Source: Rhodococcus phenolicus (GTDB taxonomy: Bacteria > Actinomycetota > Actinomycetes > Mycobacteriales > Mycobacteriaceae). From it: 64,000 nt of DNA. Made by a program: the position numbers and the translations under genes. The stretch spans positions 179,225-243,224 of the forward strand of contig NZ_LRRH01000005.1 of assembly GCF_001646785.1 (NCBI RefSeq), written 5' to 3'. Shown piece after piece: positions 44,080-53,047 of the stretch. Positions within the stretch are counted from its first letter, which is position 1; the number at the start of each line of letters is the position of its first letter. The notes below the pieces were generated by a model. The model was not told the DNA's origin, ran no database searches, and saw only the letters and a list, made by a program, of their open reading frames with translations.

Positions 44080-44152
44080 CGGTCCTGATCGATGCCTGGA
44101 GGAGCACACTTTCGACCCGGATGACATGCACGAGCGGATCACCAGTCCTTCC

Positions 44153-44191
44153 GTTGAGCGAGCCCACTCGCCCGTTGAGCCGTTGTTGAGC
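44153..44191. promoter_or_regulatory. Three phased GTTGAGC repeats in the divergent eCIS promoter region
   Basis: GTTGAGC occurs at 44153-44159, 44174-44180 and 44185-44191, with start spacings of 21 and 11 bp, close to two and one helical turns. They lie between the effector-like gene and the LuxR-type regulator gene. This arrangement fits binding of a protein to one DNA face, possibly the adjacent regulator. Confidence 0.45.
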
Positions 44192-44243
44192 GCCGTCCGG
44201 ACACTCGTTGTTGCCCCATTCACCCCATCTCCCGGGAGCAAAG

Positions 44244-44867
44244 ATGCAACCCCGAGTGCCTGTTTACGTGTACGCCGACGACGCGATACTCCGGGCCGGT
44301 GTGGTCAGCCAGCTGCGCATGCGGAGCGAAGTCGCCGTCGTCGACACCGATCCGGAGTCCGCAGAGGTCGCCGTTCTCGCCGCGGATGTTCTCGACGACA
44401 CCACCGTGCGAACCCTCCACGCCCTCCAGCGCGGCTTCTCGCCGCGCGTGATCCTCGTGTTGCGTGTCATCGACGACGCCACCCTCGTCGCCGCCGCGGA
44501 AGGCGGCATCAGCGGTCTGCTCCGTCGCAGCGATGCCACGCCCGACCTGCTGGTGCGCACCATCCAGCGTGTGGTGGCCGGCGAAGGCGTGGTTCCCCCC
44601 GACGTCCTGGGCCGCCTGCTCGGACAGGTCGGGGCGCTGCAACGACAGGTTCTGGCACCGCGCGGACTGCGGTTCTCGGGGCTGTCGGATCGGGAAGTGC
44701 AGGTCCTGCGGTTGGTCGCCGACGGACACGACACTTCGGAGATCGCGCAGCAGCTCTGCTACAGCCAGCGAACCGTCAAGAATGTGCTGCACGACATCAC
44801 CACCCGCCTGCAACTTCGCAACCGATCGCATGCCGTCGCATACGCGGTTCGCGAAGGACTGATCTGA
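44244..44867 (+). CDS. LuxR-type regulator with degenerate receiver domain
   Basis: This 207-residue protein starts at ATG 44244 after GGGAG. The first 120 residues look like a response-regulator receiver (VPVYVYADDAILRAGVVSQL, a later GGISGLLRRSDATPDLLVRTIQRVVAGEGV). The switch Lys is replaced (LLRR) and the phosphoacceptor position is unclear. The C-terminus is a LuxR helix-turn-helix (FSGLSDREVQVLRLVADGHDTSEIAQQLCYSQRTVKNVLHDITTRLQLRNRSHAVAYAVREGLI). No sensor kinase is adjacent. It is 4 bp upstream of the Pvc16-like gene and is the likely regulator of the eCIS island. LuxR-type regulators occur in actinobacterial eCIS loci. Confidence 0.9.
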   Translation: MQPRVPVYVYADDAILRAGVVSQLRMRSEVAVVDTDPESAEVAVLAADVLDDTTVRTLHALQRGFSPRVILVLRVIDDATLVAAAEGGISGLLRRSDATPDLLVRTIQRVVAGEGVVPPDVLGRLLGQVGALQRQVLAPRGLRFSGLSDREVQVLRLVADGHDTSEIAQQLCYSQRTVKNVLHDITTRLQLRNRSHAVAYAVREGLI

Positions 44868-44871
44868 GGCG

Positions 44872-45615
44872 GTGGTCGCCGTGATCTCCGATGTCGACGA
44901 TGCACTCCGCCGGCTGATCGAACAGGAAGCGGTCGACGACGCCGAGGTCGATGTCGTCTTCGACGCGCCGACGAAGGACTGGGCGGCCCGCCGCACCGGC
45001 CCGACCGTCGACGTGTACCTGTACGACATCCGCGAAGACCTGCGGCGGCGCCAGCGCGGCCTGGTGAACGAGTACGACAACGGTCGAGTCCGCGCCCGGC
45101 ACCTGCCCCCCCGCTATTTCAAGCTCTCCTATCTCGTTGCCGCATGGACCCAACGCCCCGAGGACGAACATCACCTCCTCGGTCGATTGCTGGCCTGCTT
45201 CCTCCGCCACGACGCACTGCCCGGTGATCTGTTGTCCGGGCCGCTGGCCGCCCTCGGACTACCGGTGCCGGTCACCGTCGCCCTGCCACCGCCCGAGGAC
45301 CGTTCGTTCGCGGACGTCTGGACCGCGCTCGGTGGCGAACTGAAACCGTCGCTCGACGTCGTCGTCAGCGTGCCGGCCGACACGGGCCGCGCGCAGCCGG
45401 CCGCTCCCCCGGCCCTGCGGACCCCCAGACTGTCCGCCGCCGGCAAGGACGGTTCCGTTCCCGGCGAACAGAAACGTCGACGCGGTCTCATGCCCGACGG
45501 GTCCGACCCGGTGCCGGCCGGGCTCGAAACACTGTCTGACGAAGCGCCGTCGCGCGGAACCACGGCGCCGACCGTCACCGTGCGTAAACGGCGCAAGCAG
45601 CGGCGACCCGAATGA
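44872..45615 (+). CDS. DUF4255/Pvc16-like eCIS tail-terminator protein
   Basis: This 247-residue protein has the Pvc16 N-terminal domain of DUF4255: ISDVDDALRRLIEQEA, VVFDAPTKDWAARRTGPTVDVYLYDIREDLRRRQ, RARHLPPRYFKLSYLVAAWTQRPEDEHHLLGRLLACFLRHDALP, and LKPSLDVVVSVPAD. In eCIS particles this protein caps the tube and sheath at the distal end. A basic C-terminal tail (VRKRRKQRRPE) of about 70 disordered residues is extra. The start could be GTG 44872 or GTG 44881. It overlaps the ATPase gene by 4 bp. Confidence 0.88.
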   Translation: MVAVISDVDDALRRLIEQEAVDDAEVDVVFDAPTKDWAARRTGPTVDVYLYDIREDLRRRQRGLVNEYDNGRVRARHLPPRYFKLSYLVAAWTQRPEDEHHLLGRLLACFLRHDALPGDLLSGPLAALGLPVPVTVALPPPEDRSFADVWTALGGELKPSLDVVVSVPADTGRAQPAAPPALRTPRLSAAGKDGSVPGEQKRRRGLMPDGSDPVPAGLETLSDEAPSRGTTAPTVTVRKRRKQRRPE

Positions 45616-47636
45616 ACGGGGACGCGAACCTCCGGGACGTGCGCGACCGATGTGCGCTCGTCGAGGAGCGGGTCCGCCTCGTGGTGACACACCGACGCAG
45701 TGGCGATCCCACCCCGGACGATCCGTTTCGGGGCCTGTATCTGAGCGATGAATCGGCGGTCGCGCTGCTGGATGCGCCCGCGCCGCCCCCGGGTCCCGAT
45801 CGGTCGGCCCGGGCTGCACTCGATCGGCGTGCCGCCGCGGCCGAGGCATCCGGTGCCGAACTCCGGCTACGCCGGCTCGCCCGCGCGGCCGCGCTCTCCG
45901 ACGTCGACGTCGACGCGTTGCTGATCTGCATGCTGCCGGACCTGAACTCCCGGTTCGAGCGCCTGTACGGCTATCTCAACGACGACGTCACACGCCGGCG
46001 GGCGACGGTCGGCCTGGTCCTCGAGCTGCTCGACCTGTCCCCCGCCGTCGCCACGCATCGATCCCGGCTCGGGGCGGGAGCACCGCTGATCGACAACGGA
46101 CTCGTCCTGGTCGAGGACGGCGAGCGGCCGTTTCTCACCCGGGGTCTGCGGGTTCCCGATCGCGTGACGCAACATCTGCTGGGCGACGATCGCCGCGACC
46201 CGGAGATCGACGGATTACTGGTCGATGCACCATATTTCGAATCGCCGATGTCCCACCGGATCGCGCGCGCGATACGAGCAGGCCAGCCGAACGTCTACAT
46301 GCGCGAAGCCGTCGGTTCCGCCGCGCCGGCCGTCGCCGCCGCGGCACTCGACGCAGCGGGGTACCCCGCCCTGTGCGTGGATGCGGTCCGGCTGTTCGAG
46401 CACACCGATCCGGCCGGAGCCGTGCGCGCACTCGGCCGAGAGGCGTTGCTGCGCGGCGCCGGCGTTGTCGTGAGCCCGGTCGAGGCGCTGAGCGCCCGCG
46501 GGGACGTGTTGCGGACACTGTGCGAGACGACGGCCCCGACCGTCGTCATCGGGACCGTCACGTGGGATCCGCGCTGGTCCGATGCAGTGCCGCTGCAGGT
46601 CGACGCCGTGCGCCTGTCGACGGACGAACGAGCCCGACTCTGGGCGGTCGCGGCCGGCGACGGCGTCCCCGACGGCTCCGTCGACGCTGTCGCGAACCAG
46701 TTCGTGTTGGGACCGTCACAGATCGAACGCGCGGTCCGCTCCGCACGCGCGTCGGCGTCACTGACCGGCGGCACTCTCACCGGGAGCGATCTGTACCAGG
46801 GCGCGAGGTCGCAGAACGCCGCCGGGCTCGAGCGGCTGGCCCGGCGGATCGAACCGTCGGTGGCGTGGGCCGATCTCGTGCTCCCCGTCCGGGTCACCGA
46901 TCAACTGCGCGAGCTGACTGCACGCGCCCGCTATCGGGAACGGGTACTGACCGACTGGCGGATGCGGCCCGGTGGTGGACGAGGATGCGGAGTCACCGCG
47001 TTGTTCGCCGGTGAATCGGGGACCGGCAAGACCATGACGGCGGAAGTGATCGCCGGGGATCTCGGCCTGGACCTGTACTCGGTGAATCTTGCTGCGGTCG
47101 TGGACAAGTACGTGGGGGAAACCGAGAAGAACCTCGAACGCATCTTCACCGAAGCCAGCGGTGTCAACGCGGTGCTCCTGTTCGACGAGGCCGACGCCGT
47201 ATTCGGCAAACGCAGCGAGGTCCGCGACGCCCACGACCGCTATGCGAACATCGAAAGCGCGTATCTGCTGCAGCGCATGGAGAGCTTCGACGGTCTCGCG
47301 ATTCTGGCGACCAATCTGCGCGCGAACCTCGACGACGCGTTCGTCCGCCGGCTCGATGCCATCGTGGACTTCCCCACGCCCGACGAGACCGCGCGACGTG
47401 CACTGTGGCTGAGCTGTTTCGACTCGCCGGCACCCCTCGGTGACGATCTGGACGTGGAGTATCTGGCGCGGTGCTTCACATTGTCCGGCGGCAACATTCG
47501 TTCCGCGGCGATCACCGCCGCGTATCTCGCCGCGGCGAGCGACACCCCCATCGGAATGAGCCATGTCCTGTCCGCGGTTCGGCAGGAATACCGCAAGCTC
47601 GGGCGGCTGGTGCCGGAGTCCGTCGCCGCGGAGTGA
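45612..47636 (+). CDS. eCIS-associated AAA+ ATPase (Afp15/Pvc15-like)
   Basis: This 674-residue protein has a long N-terminal helical/winged-helix region, in which SDVDVDALLICMLPDLNSRFERLYGYLNDDVTRRRATVGLVLELLDLSP is the typical opening of eCIS ATPases. A single AAA+ module of the FtsH/spastin type follows: Walker A GESGTGKT at residue 467, Walker B NAVLLFDEADAVFGKR, sensor ILATNL and arginine finger region DAFVRRLDAIVDFPTPDE. Such ATPases are needed for particle assembly. ATG 45612 overlaps the Pvc16-like stop (ATGA). Confidence 0.92.
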   Translation: MNGDANLRDVRDRCALVEERVRLVVTHRRSGDPTPDDPFRGLYLSDESAVALLDAPAPPPGPDRSARAALDRRAAAAEASGAELRLRRLARAAALSDVDVDALLICMLPDLNSRFERLYGYLNDDVTRRRATVGLVLELLDLSPAVATHRSRLGAGAPLIDNGLVLVEDGERPFLTRGLRVPDRVTQHLLGDDRRDPEIDGLLVDAPYFESPMSHRIARAIRAGQPNVYMREAVGSAAPAVAAAALDAAGYPALCVDAVRLFEHTDPAGAVRALGREALLRGAGVVVSPVEALSARGDVLRTLCETTAPTVVIGTVTWDPRWSDAVPLQVDAVRLSTDERARLWAVAAGDGVPDGSVDAVANQFVLGPSQIERAVRSARASASLTGGTLTGSDLYQGARSQNAAGLERLARRIEPSVAWADLVLPVRVTDQLRELTARARYRERVLTDWRMRPGGGRGCGVTALFAGESGTGKTMTAEVIAGDLGLDLYSVNLAAVVDKYVGETEKNLERIFTEASGVNAVLLFDEADAVFGKRSEVRDAHDRYANIESAYLLQRMESFDGLAILATNLRANLDDAFVRRLDAIVDFPTPDETARRALWLSCFDSPAPLGDDLDVEYLARCFTLSGGNIRSAAITAAYLAAASDTPIGMSHVLSAVRQEYRKLGRLVPESVAAE

Positions 47637-47648
47637 TTCGGTAGCTCA

Positions 47649-49988
47649 TCAGGATTCCCTTCTGCGAATGCACAATCCGCCGATACATCCGAGCGCGCAG
47701 CCCAGCACCACGAGTGTCGTCCCGCTTCCCCACGGCACCGCGGCGAAGTTGAGGTTCGCGTAGACCACGAACCCGATCGTCACCGCCATGGCGAGCAATC
47801 CCGCGACGATGGTGACGGTGCCCTTGGGACGGAGGATGCCGAGCAGCATGATTGCGACGAGCACCAACACGATCGCCCGGCCGACCGGCTGCGTCACGTA
47901 CGTGTAGCTGTCGTCCTTCGCGACCTCCAGAATCTCGCCGATACCGGGGAAGTACCGCACGGTCACCAGCGGAACCACCCCGGTCTCACGCACCCAGGGC
48001 AGGAAAGCGCCGATCAGGGCGATCAACCCGCCGAGGAGGGTCGCCGCAATCCTGATCAGCGGCAGAAGGTCGTCCGACGTCTGGGTGAATGCTGCCCGCG
48101 CGTCCACCACGGTGCCGCCGTCGTCGGCGCCCACCTGGAAGTTGCGGACCGTCGCGTGCCCCATCCTCGGGCGCGGCGCCCGGACCGAGACTTTCGCCCA
48201 GCCCGCCTGACCGGGCGCGATGTCCAATGTCGGTGGATCGAACACGAACTGGACGACGCCTTCCGTGTCCCGCCCGAGCAATCGCACCCGCAGGGGAAGT
48301 TCCCGGCTCCGGTTGTCCACCACCACACGCAGTTGCCCGCGGGCGCTGTTGTGGACCGTGAACTGTTCCGGCTCCAACCTGATCTTCGCCAGTGTGATGG
48401 GGGCCGGAGACGCAACCTGAGTGAACGTGCCGCGGGCCTGCATGGAACCGTCCCCGTTGCTCGCGACCACTGTGAGTTCACGGGACAGGGTCTCCCCACC
48501 CTCGGGTGACGGCGCGGACACCACCACCCCCACCCGGAAGACCCGGCCCGGCGGCACTTCGAGTGTCCACGCCTCGAACTCGAATCCGACGGTGCGTTCC
48601 GGATCCGAGCCGCTCAGGCGGACAATCAGCGGTTTGGCTCCCCGGGTGTTGTCCACGATCGCGTGACAGCGGCCGAATGTCCGGTCCCGGACGTTGATCC
48701 GTTCCGGTTCGAGCCGGATCTCGGCGGTGGCGATCGGCGTCGGCGACGTGCTCTGAACGAGAGTCCCGTCCACCGTGCTCTCGTTGGCGCCGTCCGACGC
48801 GACGACGGTGAACGGCCTGCTCGTTTCCGCTTCCTTGGGTGGGGCGACGAGATGGGCGCGAATGCGGGTTCGGCTCTCGGTACCGGCACGCACACCGATC
48901 TTCGCCTCGTAGAACAACACCCGTACCGCCCCCTCCGGATCACGGCCGGAGAGCCGGACCTGACGGTCCACCCCACCCTTGCGGTTGTCGACGATCAGCC
49001 AGCCCTCTCCGTACGGCGCATCGGAGGCCTTGAGTGTGGTCGGGTCCAGGCGCAACTGGAGTGTCGACGCCTCCTGCTCGATGGTGAGATTCGTTTCGAT
49101 ACTGCCCTGATCGTTCGCGCCGCAGATTGTGGCTCGAAGCGACCGTGCCGGCCCAGCCTCCGGCGGCGGCACCGTGACGGTCAGGCCGATCGAGATCGTC
49201 TCACCGGGTGGCACTTCGATGATCACAGCGGAGAACTCGAATCCGACAACGTCCTCGGCATCCGATCCGGTCAGCTCGAAACGCTGCGGGAAATTGCTTC
49301 CTCGATTATCGACCTTCAGTTCGACCTTCGCCGACGTCGCATCGCGCAGCCTCACCCGCTCGGGCTCGACGTGCAACTGGGCCGGGTCTCCGATCGGCGG
49401 CACCGTCACCGACACGGCGACATCGGTCGCAGCATTCGAATCCTCGTCCGAGCACACCCGAATCGTCATCGTGAAACGTTGCGCTGCCGGCCACCTCGGT
49501 GCATCGATGGCCACCGTGATCGTCGCCGGCTTCTCCTCGTCGGGATAGAGGGTGATCGCGGGATGGGTCAGCTTCAGCCAGGGAGGAGCATCGACGGGGC
49601 GGGCGCGGAAGCGGTCGACGATCGTGGACGTGTTGTGCACCCGCAGATCGAGTGTGCCCCCCTCGGCGGGATCGAGGGTCAGCTCCGGCGTGACGACTTC
49701 GACCCGCGGGGGGCGTGCCTCACCGCGACCGGACGCGGAGGTCGCGGTCGACGCGGACGGTTTCCGATCGGGAGTGGTCGGCGCCGCGGTCGGTTCGGAA
49801 GGGCGCCACGGCGTCACGATCGGAATCTCGGAGGTGAGCGTCCGGCCCCCGTGTGTGCTCGAACCCGTCCCGAGCCCGACGAACCGTCCGCATCGCACGC
49901 AGAATTCGGCGTCCGGCGCGTTGACGGTGCCGCAGTTGCCGCAGATGGGATCGGCGTCCACATTCGGATCCTGTCGTGTGTCGTCCAT
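47649..49988 (-). CDS. Zinc-ribbon, Ig-like repeat, C-terminal membrane protein of the eCIS island
   Basis: This is a 779-residue protein. An N-terminal zinc ribbon (CGNCGTVNAPDAEFCVRCG) is followed by a Ser/Thr/Pro linker. About five Ig-like beta repeats of 100 residues come next, with the recurring phrases IRLEPE, VDNR, RLSGRDPEG and VPPGE at roughly 120-600. Three hydrophobic segments lie at the C-terminus (IRIAATLLGGLIALIGAFLPWV, AIVLVLVAIMLLGIL, VTIVAGLLAMAVTIGFVVYANL). There is no signal peptide, so the repeats are most likely cytoplasmic and the C-terminus embedded. Position inside the eCIS island suggests a membrane adaptor for the particle. Streptomyces CIS loci encode a membrane protein (CisA) with a role at the membrane; homology is untested. 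Confidence 0.75.
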   Translation of the reverse strand: MDDTRQDPNVDADPICGNCGTVNAPDAEFCVRCGRFVGLGTGSSTHGGRTLTSEIPIVTPWRPSEPTAAPTTPDRKPSASTATSASGRGEARPPRVEVVTPELTLDPAEGGTLDLRVHNTSTIVDRFRARPVDAPPWLKLTHPAITLYPDEEKPATITVAIDAPRWPAAQRFTMTIRVCSDEDSNAATDVAVSVTVPPIGDPAQLHVEPERVRLRDATSAKVELKVDNRGSNFPQRFELTGSDAEDVVGFEFSAVIIEVPPGETISIGLTVTVPPPEAGPARSLRATICGANDQGSIETNLTIEQEASTLQLRLDPTTLKASDAPYGEGWLIVDNRKGGVDRQVRLSGRDPEGAVRVLFYEAKIGVRAGTESRTRIRAHLVAPPKEAETSRPFTVVASDGANESTVDGTLVQSTSPTPIATAEIRLEPERINVRDRTFGRCHAIVDNTRGAKPLIVRLSGSDPERTVGFEFEAWTLEVPPGRVFRVGVVVSAPSPEGGETLSRELTVVASNGDGSMQARGTFTQVASPAPITLAKIRLEPEQFTVHNSARGQLRVVVDNRSRELPLRVRLLGRDTEGVVQFVFDPPTLDIAPGQAGWAKVSVRAPRPRMGHATVRNFQVGADDGGTVVDARAAFTQTSDDLLPLIRIAATLLGGLIALIGAFLPWVRETGVVPLVTVRYFPGIGEILEVAKDDSYTYVTQPVGRAIVLVLVAIMLLGILRPKGTVTIVAGLLAMAVTIGFVVYANLNFAAVPWGSGTTLVVLGCALGCIGGLCIRRRES

Positions 49989-50089
49989 GTCAGCCGGCTT
50001 CGTCCTCGAGCGTCCTGATCCTCCCGCCCAAACGAACTCCGCCTGGGCACGAACCTCTCACGCATGCATACTTCTTCGCCGTCTCACAC

Positions 50090-51325
50090 CTAGTTGACCG
50101 GGCTGCCGCCGTTCCCCGACCCACCGCTGTTCCCCGACCCGCCATCGGAACCCCCCTCGGACTCCCCGTCTCGGCTTCCGTCCGGAAGGCAATCCAGGGG
50201 CGACCCGACGACGTCTCCGTTCGGGCATGTGAACTCCTCCGGTATCGGAGGGATCGGACAGGGTTGCCCCAGTGGCACCTTGCTGCCGTCCCAACATGTC
50301 TGAACAACCGGAGGACAGGATTGTCCTTCAGGAACTGTGCTGCCGTCCCAACATGTTCGTGGAGGCGGCGGGCATGATCCGTCCGGCGACCGATCGCTCC
50401 CGTCCGGGCACAGTTCCGGTGTCGGGCATGATCGACCGGCAGGCACCGACGACCCGTCAGGACATGGGACTTGGGGCTCGGTAGTCGTAGTCGTCGCGCA
50501 AGTCTGCCCCGCAGATACCGACGACCCGTCCGCACACAGAACCGGTCCGGGGGTGGGGCCCGGCCCCGGCCCAGATCCAGGTCCGGATGGGCACGGCTGT
50601 CCCGGCGGTACGGTCGTGCCACCCGGGCAGGCGGTTCCCGCGGTTCCGGTATCCGGTGGTGCGGTACCGGGACCGACCGACGGCGGCTGCGTCTGCGGTC
50701 CTGTCGGGGGCGGCGCCGGGATCGGGATACACGGGCCGGCCGGTGGTGGTTGACGCGACTCGCCCGGCGCGCAGGGTGGTGGCGGTGGTGCCTGGGTCGG
50801 CAGGTCCGGGAAGAAGGAGATGACACTCACGCGCCAATCACCGTTCTGTTTCACGGCTGCGACACGATCGACCCGAAGATCGGTCTCCTCGAGAACCGTT
50901 CCGTCCGGTGCCGTGACCTTCTGATTCAGCATCACGGCGCGTTCGACGGCATCGTCCGAGTCCTTCGGGTGTTCCCCGAAGACGATCAGCGCATCGGCGA
51001 TCACCGAGGCGTCCGCGGCCTTCCACTCGTCCCACCACACACTCGTGCCGCGTTCGGTGGCGTGGTTCGCTGCCGCCAGCTCCGGAGTCAGATATTTCGA
51101 CGCTCGCTCGTAGGCGTCGCGCGTGGAGGCGTCCTTCGTCGGATACCACGTGAACATGGTTTCGATGGCACCCTCGATCGCGTCCCGCGCGCCGTCCGGA
51201 ATTGTGTCGACATCTGTTCCCGTCCAGGATGATTGGGGCTCGGGTTCGGTTCCCCCGCACGCCACGACGAACGCGAACGCTGCAACCAGCGCCGCGAATG
51301 CCGAGAGGAAGCGTAGCGATCTCAT
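50090..51325 (-). CDS. Lipoprotein with Pro-rich CxDGSxVPxGQxCP repeats
   Basis: This 411-residue protein begins at ATG 51325 behind AGGAGGG. The N-terminal signal has a lipobox-like end (ALVAAFAFVVACGG). A 130-residue globular domain follows (AIEGAIETMFTWYPTKDASTRDAYERASKYLTPELAAANHATERG). The second half is Pro/Gly-rich and carries seven or eight copies of a C.DGS.VP.GQ.CP-like unit (CPDGSSVPAGRSCP, CWDGSTVPEGQSCP, CWDGSKVPLGQPCP). Paired cysteines probably form small disulfide loops on the cell surface. The globular domain is paralogous to the lipoprotein encoded at 53044. Function is unknown. An IgA-FC or EGF-like binding role is possible but not supported. Confidence 0.8.
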   Translation of the reverse strand: MRSLRFLSAFAALVAAFAFVVACGGTEPEPQSSWTGTDVDTIPDGARDAIEGAIETMFTWYPTKDASTRDAYERASKYLTPELAAANHATERGTSVWWDEWKAADASVIADALIVFGEHPKDSDDAVERAVMLNQKVTAPDGTVLEETDLRVDRVAAVKQNGDWRVSVISFFPDLPTQAPPPPPCAPGESRQPPPAGPCIPIPAPPPTGPQTQPPSVGPGTAPPDTGTAGTACPGGTTVPPGQPCPSGPGSGPGPGPTPGPVLCADGSSVSAGQTCATTTTTEPQVPCPDGSSVPAGRSCPTPELCPDGSDRSPDGSCPPPPRTCWDGSTVPEGQSCPPVVQTCWDGSKVPLGQPCPIPPIPEEFTCPNGDVVGSPLDCLPDGSRDGESEGGSDGGSGNSGGSGNGGSPVN

Positions 51326-51568
51326 CAACCCTCCTGGGATCGATCGTCGCACGTCGTCCGGCACGCGAAGCGGTGTCACGCAGCGCAGTGCCCGATCGGG
51401 AACGGCACTCGGGACATTCGAGCGGTCGAGAGGGACTGCGGGGGCACAGCTTCCGGCCGAAAGTGCCGATCCGACCGGCGGCCCTCCCGCGGGCGAACAG
51501 GCCTGGCGATAGTTGAGCCCATACATCGGAGGCAACCGAGCCCACAAGATGCCGGCGGGATCCATGCC

Positions 51569-53047
51569 ATGAGACTGCATTTTGCACCCGGACGGCTGTC
51601 GGCTCTGCTCGTGATCGTCCTGACAGTCGCATTGTGGGGGCAACCGGCGCCGGCGTTCGCCGACACCGGGAGTGGCGCGTGCCCGGCGAATCGATTGCCG
51701 GTCGCGAACGGCACGTTCGTGGTCTCCTCCCCGTTCGGCGCCCGCGACGGCGGCTTCCATCAAGGCATCGACCTGGCAGGAGACCTCGGAACCGACATCT
51801 TCGCCGCACTCGACGGCACCGTCTCGGCGGCCGGTCCCGCCAGCGGATTCGGCCAGTGGATCGTCGTCGACACCCCGACACGCACGGGGATCGTCTCCAC
51901 CGTCTACGGCCACATGTATCCCGACGGTGTGCTGGTTCGCACCGGCGACCAGGTGCGAGCGGGTCAGCACATCGCCGACATCGGTTCCAACGGCCAGTCG
52001 AGCGGACCGCATCTCCATTTCGAGCTGTGGGAAGGCGGGCGCTTCAACGGCCGGGCCGTCGACCCCGCTCCGTTGCTGAACGAAAGCCCTTCGCCGGGTT
52101 CGTCCGTGGTAGATCTGGTGGCCAGCACCACCGACTGCTCCGTCGGCGTACTCACCCCCGGGCTCGTCCCACCCGAGTTCGTACCGTGGTTGTTGCGGGC
52201 GGGCGGGTTGTGTCCGGGCATCACGCCGCCGATCCTGGCCGCTCAACTGGAGGCGGAGAACGGATTCCGATACGGCCCTTCGGCTCCCGTTTCGTCGACC
52301 GGGGCCAGCGGACCTGCACAATTCATGCCCGCCACCTGGACGACCTGGGGCAAGGACTACGACGGCAGCGGACCTCCGCCGGACGTCACCAGCATTCCCG
52401 ACGCGGTGATGGCCCAGGGTGCGCTGATGTGCGAGAACCACCGGATGAGCGACGAGGCCATCACTGGCGGACGCGTCGTCGGCGACGCGGTGGCGCTGTC
52501 GCTCGCGGCATACAACGCCGGATTCGGCGCGGTGCTCAATGCCGGCGGCATGCCGTTCGGGGGCGAATACACCACCCAGACACAGCCGTACGTGAAGAAG
52601 ATCCTCGAACGCGCCAAGGCGTTCGCGGCAGCACCGTGGGTTCCGACCGCCCCTCCCGTGACTCCACCGGCCGCCGTCGGCGACCTGGTCGTCGACCTCG
52701 CACGCAAACTCGAAGGGACACCCTGGGTCTGGGGCGGCGGGAACATCGACGGACCGACGAACGGCGGCATCGACAGTCCCGGGCTCACCCGGTACGCGGT
52801 CGGGAAGGCCACCGAGGGCAAGGTGCTTCTGCCACGGACCACTCAGGAGCAATGGGACGTGGGCGATCCCGTTTCGGTCGGCGAACTTCGACCCGGCGAC
52901 CTGGTCTTCTCCGGCTGGAACGAGAACGATGTCCCCACGCACGTCGGCATCGCGATCGGCGGTGGCCGGATGGTGCACGCGTCGACCGGTGACGGTGTCA
53001 CCGTCTCGAACCTCGACCCGGATTCGGAGGGGCGGAGAGTGACATGA
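51569..53047 (+). CDS. Secreted cell-wall hydrolase: M23 + transglycosylase + Cys-less NlpC/P60
   Basis: This 492-residue protein has a signal peptide (LLVIVLTVALWGQPAPAFA). Domain 1 is an M23 endopeptidase with the zinc set His64/Asp68 (FHQGIDLAG) and His148/His150 (GPHLHFELW). Domain 2 is a lytic transglycosylase (LAAQLEAENGFRYGP with Glu230, TGASGPAQFMPATW, LSLAAYNAGFG). Domain 3 has the NlpC/P60 pattern (GTPWVWGGGN, LRPGDLVFSGWNENDVPTHVGIAIGGGRMVHAS), but the catalytic D-C-S-G-L reads D-S403-P-G-L, so the nucleophile is lost. The gene stands in the eCIS island between two paralogous lipoproteins. It could open the wall for particle release, or organise the wall. It overlaps the following lipoprotein gene. 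Confidence 0.9.
   Translation: MRLHFAPGRLSALLVIVLTVALWGQPAPAFADTGSGACPANRLPVANGTFVVSSPFGARDGGFHQGIDLAGDLGTDIFAALDGTVSAAGPASGFGQWIVVDTPTRTGIVSTVYGHMYPDGVLVRTGDQVRAGQHIADIGSNGQSSGPHLHFELWEGGRFNGRAVDPAPLLNESPSPGSSVVDLVASTTDCSVGVLTPGLVPPEFVPWLLRAGGLCPGITPPILAAQLEAENGFRYGPSAPVSSTGASGPAQFMPATWTTWGKDYDGSGPPPDVTSIPDAVMAQGALMCENHRMSDEAITGGRVVGDAVALSLAAYNAGFGAVLNAGGMPFGGEYTTQTQPYVKKILERAKAFAAAPWVPTAPPVTPPAAVGDLVVDLARKLEGTPWVWGGGNIDGPTNGGIDSPGLTRYAVGKATEGKVLLPRTTQEQWDVGDPVSVGELRPGDLVFSGWNENDVPTHVGIAIGGGRMVHASTGDGVTVSNLDPDSEGRRVT

Noticed and set aside
45612..47636. Type VI secretion ClpV ATPase
   Set aside because: It has a single AAA+ module with an eCIS-type N-terminus, not two modules with a Clp_N domain. 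T6SS is not expected in this cell type.
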